From positions 5,084,001 through 5,148,000 of the forward strand of contig NC_134678.1 of assembly GCF_024713945.1 (NCBI RefSeq): 64,000 nt of DNA. Direction: 5' to 3'. The notes beneath the pieces were generated by a model. It searched no databases, was not told the DNA's origin, and was given only the letters and a program-made list of their open reading frames with translations. The position numbers and the translations under genes were made by a program. Positions 56,201-64,000 of the stretch are shown here, in pieces. How positions within the stretch are numbered: the first letter of the stretch is position 1; each line of letters starts with the position of its first letter. Origin of the DNA: Dermatophagoides farinae. Lineage: Eukaryota; Arthropoda; Arachnida; Sarcoptiformes; Pyroglyphidae.

Positions 56201-56934
56201 GTACCCGGGTTTGGTATCCAGTCAAGTAAGTGTGAGAACAAAAGAATGTGTGAGATCTACTACTAGTTGCGCTTGCTATAACATGAACGAAATGGACACA
56301 CTGTTGATATTATTATTTTGGACTGGTTTTCCGCCCCTATCACCCGTCGAACAATACTATGCCGAGACTTTAGTGTTGTAGGTCTATTCGTGAATTGTTG
56401 CGCTAGTCTGGCCAATGTATATAATATATCAATACTACCACTACATTCAACCATTTGAATTCATATCATTTAGCTATATATTGTCGAGCATAGATCATTT
56501 AGAATGAATGAAGTGAAAAAAAATCTCCAACCTCATATCAAATATTAAGCCAGTTTACGTTCGAACCTGGTTGGATGAACATTTGGTTTGTGTATGTGAA
56601 TTGTTAAATGTGTGCGCGGAAAAATTGAATCTTGAAAAAGTCATGTTTAGCTTATAATTCCATTTGTTTGTTTGTGTGTCTGTTGTTTGTGTTTTATCAA
56701 TTTTTTTTAATTCAATAAGAATGTGTAGTGTTCATTCTGAAAATGAATTTCAATAATGATTAAAACTGTTTTTAATTATTAAATTCTATCTATGAAGTAT
56801 CAATATACCAAATCGTGCCTCATCAATCTAATTTGCCCGCCAATTTTTTAAATTTAAATTTTGGTTCCGATTCTATTCGGTTTCATTCTGTGTTTGTGTG
56901 CCTTCAAAACAAAAGAAAAAAAATAATAGCAAAA
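53261..56934. other. Non-coding region upstream of the Ser/His-rich gene
   Basis: Open frames here are Gln, Lys or Phe-rich translations of simple repeats. A possible minimal first coding exon (ATG GCG CCA G then GTAAAT) is at 54195-54204. CACGTG E-box palindromes occur near 55146 and 55497. The repeat load is somewhat lower than in the first 19 kb, as expected near a promoter. Confidence 0.4.
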
Positions 56935-59347
56935 ATGACGACTACAGCAACGACATTAATACAGCATACAAAACAACAAAAAAGTTCAAAATCATCATCA
57001 TCATCATCATCATTGCAAAGGATTTTACCCACTAAACATCTATTGATAAATAATGGAAACATTATTGATGATAATATTGATACGAATAATAATACAAATT
57101 TAATGTGCCAGATTTTGGAATATTTTTTAAGAAATTTTATTAAAAAATCAACAATAACAACGATGACATCAACAACAAAACTGCCATTATTGTGGCCATC
57201 AATGTTGAAGCCACCGACATTGTTGAATACAAATATGTCATCATCATATTCAACAACAAATACATCCACGCATCAAAATCATTATCATCATCATCATCAT
57301 CATCATAGTTCTGGACGACAACGATCGTTATCGTCTACATCAAGTTTTCTGTTGTCAACGAGTAGGCACCATAAACATCCTCATCATCATCATTATGAAG
57401 AATCGATGGTGGCGAATAACCAACATGATAATCATCATTATATTAGAGGTAAGAAGAGGTTAAAATAAAAAAAAATTGTCATTTCCAATGAATTTAGGAT
57501 ACACACATATGCAAGGTGTCATATGCACTAAACCAAATATTATATGCTGGTCGCCCTATATGGTTGATATATAAATAGATAGCACCAAAAGATATCCGCA
57601 TATATCACATACATGTCACAATTTTTTTTTCTGAACAAAAACAACAACAAAAAAGAATGGAAAACCCATCCAACCATAACTATCGAAAATTTTCATATCA
57701 AATTTAGCCATCCAGCAGCAGCTAGTTGAACAAATAGACATGAGACAAAGCAGACTATCTGGAATTTTTTCTGTTGAAATCATCCAAATAAAATCCAGGT
57801 AGACAAAAGCAAAAAATTAACCCAAAAAAACAATGACCTCATCGATCGTTTGCATGGTCAGTGCTGTTTATTATTAGTAACATTTGATCAGGTTTTTCCC
57901 GTGTGTCATTTCGGATGTGTTTAAAAAAAAATTACGGAAGTGGAATTTTTTTTCTCTACACAATAACTGAATGATTTCATGTTTTCATCTTTACGATTGA
58001 AGCAATTAAAAAAAAAAACATTATCATCCAAAACAAATGGATGTTCACATTTCCGATTGTAAGCTCGTGTGTTGGGAGGGATGATGGTCCAGTCGGTACA
58101 GTATATTTCTGTTTTGTTCTTGTGTTTTCTTCGATCATCATCATTGATGATCGATTTATTGATTCACAGGGTGTGGTTCTATTTCTAATTTGTTGTTGTT
58201 GTTGACATATTTCAACATAATTGACAATGTTGCCGTATTGATGATTCGTTTGTTTGATTATTTGTACTGTTTGACATTTCGATTTTTTCCCCGCTTAAAT
58301 CTATTACCTGTCAAAAACATCACCAAAAAAAATGCCAATATGTCATTTGTTTTGTTTTACATAACTACAATTTTTTCGTTTGTTTTATCACCAATTTAGA
58401 TGATTATGATGGAAATAATGATCAACATCATCCACGAATCAATGAACTAAACATGGAAAACGGAATAATCAATCAGGAAAAAACGATATTATTAACCAAT
58501 GATCGTCTTTTTCAAGAAGAAATTTTCGATAGTCAATTAGATCATCATCAAAATTATTCTCATTGTTATCGATGTCATCGCTTTTTATCCAGTTCCTCTT
58601 CATCATCTTTGAATTTCTCATCTTCTTCCTATTCCTTTTCATCTTGTTGTTTTTGTTCTGTTCATTGTTCTGTTGAATATTCTTCTTTATACAATAAGAT
58701 CCCGGTTGTTGTTGTTAATGATGATGGTGAAGTTCCGTTATCTAAACATAAAAATGAATCATCATTGTCATCATGTTTGAGGCCGAATTGTTCTAATTCT
58801 TCATCCATATCAACATCAACATTATCATCATTGAATTCAACAGCAACAAATATTTCCAGTCAACAACAACAACAACAACAACAACAAATCTCCCACACCT
58901 CCTACACAATATCATCTTTAAGACAGCGACGTAGACGACGGCGACGACCATTATCAACGAATTTATTGATGATGATAAAATCCAAATCAAATGATGAACA
59001 GCTATGTTATTCAAGGCAAAAAGAAGAATCATCATTATTCTTGAAGCCATCTTCATCATCATCATCATCATCCAAACGAACAACACCAACGCCAAAAAAT
59101 ATCGTTACAACAGCAACATGGCCAGAAATAACATTATTGTCGTCATCAATGGCCATCAACAAAAATCATATTTTGACCATCCTTTTAAATTTTTTTCTGC
59201 AATCTGCATCCATATTCACATTATCATCATCATCATTATTATTATCCTCTCGACAATCCAACAGTCATCAACATAATCATCATCGTACACTATTGATAAC
59301 AACCATGCTTCTACTTTGTTCATTCAGTAGTTTGTTACATACAGTCG
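56935..59347 (+). CDS. Unrecognised Ser/His/Asn-rich protein, 5' two exons with late signal-anchor
   Basis: Two exons join cleanly: 56935-57448 (donor GTAAGA) and 58400-59347 (acceptor TTTAG, donor GTAAGAG), both in phase 1. They encode the first 487 residues of a longer protein. The start at ATG 56935 has an AAAA context; the frame is open for at least 120 bases upstream. Exon 1 is rich in Thr, Ser and Asn, with a run of about seven His. Exon 2 has a Cys cluster (HCYRCHRF, later CCFCSVHC), Ser, Gln and Arg runs (QRRRRRRRR), and two hydrophobic segments, ILTILLNFFLQSASIFTL and, at the very end, LLITTMLLLCSFSSLLHTV. A phase-1 junction just after a signal-like segment is typical of secreted or Ig-type surface proteins, so the folded domains may follow in later exons. 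Those were not found here. The function is unknown. Confidence 0.6.
57449..58399 (+). other. Intron of the Ser/His-rich gene
   Basis: This 951-bp GTAAGA...TTTAG intron contains AT-rich sequence with no exon-like frame. Phase 1 on both sides restores an Asp codon (G/AT), followed by DYDGNNDQHHPRINELN before the internal Met at 58453. Confidence 0.65.
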
Positions 59348-62300
59348 GTAAGAGTTTGATCTTTTTTTTCATACTATTTATATTCTGAAACTTTTCATTT
59401 TTTTTCGCTTATTCGGTTAGAATAATAATCATCATCATTGGTTATTTTAATTACAATTTATATACATTTACTGATAGAATGATAATCCTGTGTGATGATT
59501 ATTATGATGATGGCTGGTTGGCTAGATTAGTAAAAGAAAAAAATTTCTTTAAAGATAGGAAATGATCTAGAAAAATATTCATATATCACACGCACACACA
59601 CACACATCAACACATGCCATCATTGTCTTAATTTTTTTTTCTTTGTTGATTGCATAGTTATAACATGTTCATATAAACAATTTTTTTTACATCAAATTTC
59701 AATTACCTGAATATGACGACCATAGGATCAACAACCATCATGTTTGCCTTTTGTTTTGTTTTGTTTCTCTCTTTCTCTATGTTGTATATTTTTACCTGAA
59801 AAAAATGAAAATTAACTATGCAGCTGCTTTTTTTCATATCCAAGTTCCGATTGCACGTGCCAGCCATCAAAACAGTACTTACCTTTTTTTATATGTATTG
59901 CCATACTGCTGCTGCTGCTGCTGCTGCTGCCAAAATAATACCATTCAACCAATCAAGATATATTTATCAAACTGTTGTTGGCTTCTGGAAATGAAATAGA
60001 GGGGGAAAAGTTCCATAATCAACAACAACCGTTTTTTATTATTATCATTATTGTGTATGTAATGCGATATTATTTCGTTCAATGCAGGGTTGGCTATTGA
60101 TTGTGGTGGTGGTGGTGGTGGTGTAAAGCCTTAAACGACATATTTGATCGCGTGAAGCTCGTGTCAACTTTTTCTTTGCTATGCAATGTCGTTGCCATTG
60201 TCGTCGTCATCGTCAAGGATGATGTCGTCGTTCAAGTTGGACGGTCTCGGCGAGGACATCGACATATTCGATGGTAGCCGCTTATTGCTATTGCTTCTGC
60301 TATTTAGTCGCGTGAACTTGTGTTCATTCGCAACTATCTTTGTTTGTGTGTGTGTGTGTGTTCTTTTTGGATATTATACGAACATCTGGCGAATATATAC
60401 TATTTAAAAAAATAGGAAAAAAACTTTTTATCTTGTTTGTTCCATTGCACACCCCCTCGTAGTATGTGTGTTGCATGTGTGTGTATATAAAGGAAATGAT
60501 TGTAAAGTCCTGAAATGCTAACCTCCTATGATGAAGTTAGATATTTTGAAGGCTAGAAGCTTTATTTGAAGATAAAAGCATACATTCGATGTATTTTCTG
60601 GAACTAAAATTTATGCTTTGCTTCATACATCGTCTTGATAATGATGATGATGTTGGAATGGAGTATTAAAATGAAAATTATCAGCTGTCGTACACGAGTT
60701 ATACACGCGCAACAAATAAAAAAGAATGAAAGTCAAATGATTAGTGAGTGTTTGTGCGATGTTTTTTTTTTTTGCTTTCCCTTGATATTGATATCTATTT
60801 GGTTCTTGAAATTTTTTTTTTTTTTTTTTTTTTTGATCAATATGTATGTTATAATCATCACATACTCACCCTCCTCCTTTCTTTTATTTTCAAAGACCAA
60901 CCACGCCGATAATATTACAATCATCGATGATAATGGCAATAAAGATGATGATGATGATGATGATGGAGGTCATTGTGGATGTTTTGTAATGCCGACATCC
61001 ATGACTATTCAGCTATCTATTCTATCCATTCGAATTTTATCCTCCTTGTTTTCACTTTGAATCGATGAAATGATGGCGGCTTTCGGTGTGTGTGTGTGTG
61101 TTCGTTTATTATACAATGTTTTTTTTAAAAAAAAATAGTCTTTACATTTCTTAGGTATCTTATGTATATATATGTTATTATTGTGTTTATTTGACCGAAA
61201 ACGATGTCGGCCAATAATAACAACCCCAGTAACAATAGCCAAGATGAGGACGACTTAATTCGAATTTTTTTTTGATGATAAGGATGATTATCATCTTGGC
61301 CATTGATGGTTGATTGTTCAAATGATCATTTTGATTGGATATACATTTCGAATACCATTTTTTTTTATTTTCCATCATCAATGACCACACATACATATAA
61401 TGCATGTATACAATCATGTCAACAAATAATGTTTCGTTGAAAATAAATAAAATCAAATCAAAAAAAAAAACAAAAAAACTACCGATTGATCGGTTAATCG
61501 AACCGAGAAAAAAAATAAAAGATTCCAATTTTAAACACATGAATTGAAATGTGTTTCGAATCTGTCTGTCGATTCCAATCATCAAAGTTTCATTGTTATC
61601 AAACATTATCATCATCATCATCATAAAGCCAAGTTTATCCTGCAAAAGACAATAAAGATCTTTTTTGCCAATTATCAAGTTTCTTTTGTTTTTTTTTCTT
61701 TCTGTTCTAGTTCATCATCTAGTTTGTCTTGATGTTTATTTCGTATTCATCAAGGCTCAGTGGCCGCCTGGATGGATGGCTATCTGGTCCTGTCCGTTCA
61801 AGGTTCACTGATTCATTCATTCTACCTGATGCTAATTCAATGTGGCCACTTGTTGTTGTTGTTGTTATTGTTGCTTTTTTTCGGCACCAATTTATACTTT
61901 AAGACGCCGAGATTGTTTTCTTTCTGTTCTTCCTTTCTGTTCTTATTTTTTTTTTCGTCATCATCATTTCAGTCGAAGCGGTCAATGAGCTTTTGAATTC
62001 TCCATTCGTCTATTTCCTTCTGAGTTGTTGTGTGTTATACATTCATACACCAACCTTAAATGTATAGACAAACGAAAAAACCGAGATATAATAAGGGCAA
62101 AAAAAATGAATCAAAAATGTACAAGCAAGTGTATATGTCTAAATGTGTATTGTATTAATTCATTGAATTCATTTATTGAATGAATGTTCATTTTTTGGTA
62201 ACACACACACATTTGGTGACTTGTTGCTTATCAAATATCGAACATTCGATTCGAATTTTTATTTTCCTATATATGCTATGGGATGCAAAATTGCCGTTTC

Positions 62301-64000
62301 CATGGATGATGATTGTATTGTTTCTTTTCACATAAAAAAGATTCTACCGATTATTATTATGATGATGATGATGACTTGCTCGATATGATAGATATGACCT
62401 TTGACTTTATGTATGAATATGTGTATTATATAATTCTTTTTTGTGGAAATGAATATGTTTCTGTGTATTTTCCTAAGCATAAATGAATTTTCATTTCTTT
62501 CATTCTCTTGTTTTGATTTGCTGTTTCATGTAACCAACACACACACACACACACACACGAAGAATAGACGGAAAAAAATTCATTTGAATTCAAAGTCCAT
62601 TAGGTCTTTTTAGATTTCTGAGACTATTTTTCATTTTATTATTTGGTAGTGTGTGTAATCCAAGAAAGTCTAATCCTCATCTTCCTTAATATACAGCTAG
62701 CTAGCAAGTCAATTACCCACCCACCCATCACATCATTGAACTAAAAAAAAGGTCAAAGAGCATATGTTAGGCCCTTTTTCTGGCCTGTTTATGTTGAATG
62801 AATGATAGACCGAAAATAGCCTTTGAAACCCGAATCTTACTACAATCACCACCATATTGGTTGTCATATGGTCATCGATAATGAATAACGACTACCATCA
62901 AAAAGAAGAGCAATGATGAAAGAAAGAAGAAAAAAAGATCAAAAGACATTTAAATTTTCTTCTTTTTTTTTGTTGAAAAAACACGTGCCCAGTTTTTTTT
63001 TTGTTTCGTCGTTAGTACAAGATGGACCAATGAACATATGTGTCATTCGAACAAACGAAAAAAAATGAATAAATTGATCTTTATGATGATATACTTAACC
63101 CACTCAAGTGTGGCACGTGCCATACACAATTATATGGTTCAAATATACATTTACACACACACTTATACTTACAACAAAATGAATTAGCTAGACTATGTGA
63201 ATAACATAATTGTGGAAGTTCATAAAAATCAATGTGGTGTAAATATTCTTTTTTTGGGATATTTCCAATATTGTTGATGACAACAACAACAACGACGACG
63301 ACGACGATGATGATGATAATGACAGCTGTTGCGCTATCAACAACCATCATCATCATCATCAACAACAACAACAAAATAAAAAAAAACTTATCAAATGGAT
63401 CACACATGTTGTTGTTAGTATTTCGTTGACGATCATCATCCGGACCAAATCTAGTATGTCTTCCGTCTTTAAACCATTATCAACTACGATCTAATGGATA
63501 TATTTCAATATAACTGACTAAAGGATCTCTATATCATTTAAATTCTATCTACTCTCTCTCTCTCTCTCTGTGCGTGTGTTCAGAATAAAGATATTATTCA
63601 TTTTCACTCATTGAAATTGTATCGTTAAAAAAAAGTCATATTGATCATAAAATAAGGAAGAAAAAAAAATGATGTGTTTGATAATAACGTTTTAGAGGAA
63701 AAAAAATGATAGCTCCAAAGTTTTCATCTCTTGTGATAATCATGATCGTAGGAGTGTTTTTGTTTGTTTTCTCTCTCTCTCCGTGTGTGTGTGGGAGTAT
63801 TCATTCATAAACAATCATGAAGATGAAAAATAAAATTAGATTTTCTTTCATACATCCTTTATCATTTACCCTGTGACAATAATTTCAAATTTAAAAAAAA
63901 GAACATTGTCAACTTAATTGAATGAGTTATTTTTCGTTGCAAAACAAAATGTGAAAAATTGATGATTTTGACCCTTTAATTTTTTTTTTTTTTTTTTTGA
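59348..64000. other. Presumed intron or intergenic repeat-rich DNA
   Basis: This follows the donor at 59348. It contains (CTG)8 at 59906-59930, GGT repeats near 60105-60122, a GT run near 60345-60360, a long poly-T near 60811-60834, CA repeats near 62539-62558, and (ACG/ATG)n near 63288-63317. No frame looks like a protein domain, and no exon continuing the Ser/His-rich gene was recognised. Confidence 0.55.
59906..59930. repeat. (CTG/CAG)8 trinucleotide repeat
   Basis: An uninterrupted CTG run that, read in different frames, gives Cys, Ala or Leu tracts. It is one of very few CTG/CAG runs in a window dominated by CAT, TTG and dinucleotide repeats. Confidence 0.85.

Noticed and set aside
56545-56580. 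tRNA B-box-like GGTTCGAAC on the minus strand
   Set aside because: No A box at the right distance and no acceptor-stem pairing were seen.
56904-57269. Minus-strand frame of 121 residues
   Set aside because: It is the antisense shadow of the Ser/His-rich exon and is rich in Asp and Val from the repeat complement.
1-64000. Transposons, LTRs, CRISPR arrays or integrated viral genes
   Set aside because: No transposase, reverse transcriptase or capsid-like frame, no long terminal repeats and no regularly spaced repeats were seen. The repeats present are simple microsatellites.

Overview
The window is eukaryotic nuclear DNA. It is very AT-rich and full of short tandem repeats: (CAT/ATG)n, (TTG/CAA)n, (TG/CA)n and long poly-A or poly-T runs. 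Genes are split by GT-AG introns and carry AATAAA poly(A) signals. Very short introns (50-66 bp) in housekeeping-type genes, long introns in a developmental regulator and a knirps-type nuclear receptor all point to an arthropod. An astigmatid mite (the Dermatophagoides, Psoroptes, Sarcoptes group) would fit, but the species is an inference. I found no bacterial, viral, CRISPR or intact transposon signal.

Layout. (1) 1-19535 holds no supportable gene and is presumably upstream or intron sequence of the next gene. (2) 19536-28447 (+) carries the last two recognised exons of a knirps-family orphan nuclear receptor, separated by a 7.2 kb intron; the exon with the first zinc finger is not in the window. 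Its 3' region runs to about 30.1 kb. (3) 30129-32874 (-) is SART3, a U6 snRNP recycling factor, convergent with the receptor. Just upstream on the same strand (32910-33255) is a candidate tiny spliced ORF. (4) 33857-49481 (+) is a giant LRP1-type LDL receptor-related protein of 5,090 residues in seven coding exons, one of them 10.9 kb. It is divergent from SART3 and may share its promoter region. (5) 49482-56934 is mostly non-coding, with a few possible 5' exons. (6) 56935-59347 (+) is the 5' part of an unrecognised Ser/His/Asn-rich gene. Its second exon ends in a signal-peptide-like segment and a phase-1 donor, and the rest of the gene is not identified. (7) 59348-64000 has no supportable gene.

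The genes do not form a pathway. They are a transcription repressor, a splicing factor, an endocytic receptor and a probable surface or secreted protein. The most notable points are the LRP1 gene (collapsed intron structure, a furin-like site in an acidic loop, a missing repeat in cluster III, NPxY, NPxF and dileucine tail signals), the two CtBP-type motifs in the nuclear receptor, and the compact SART3-LRP1 divergent region. No clearly new biological system was found.
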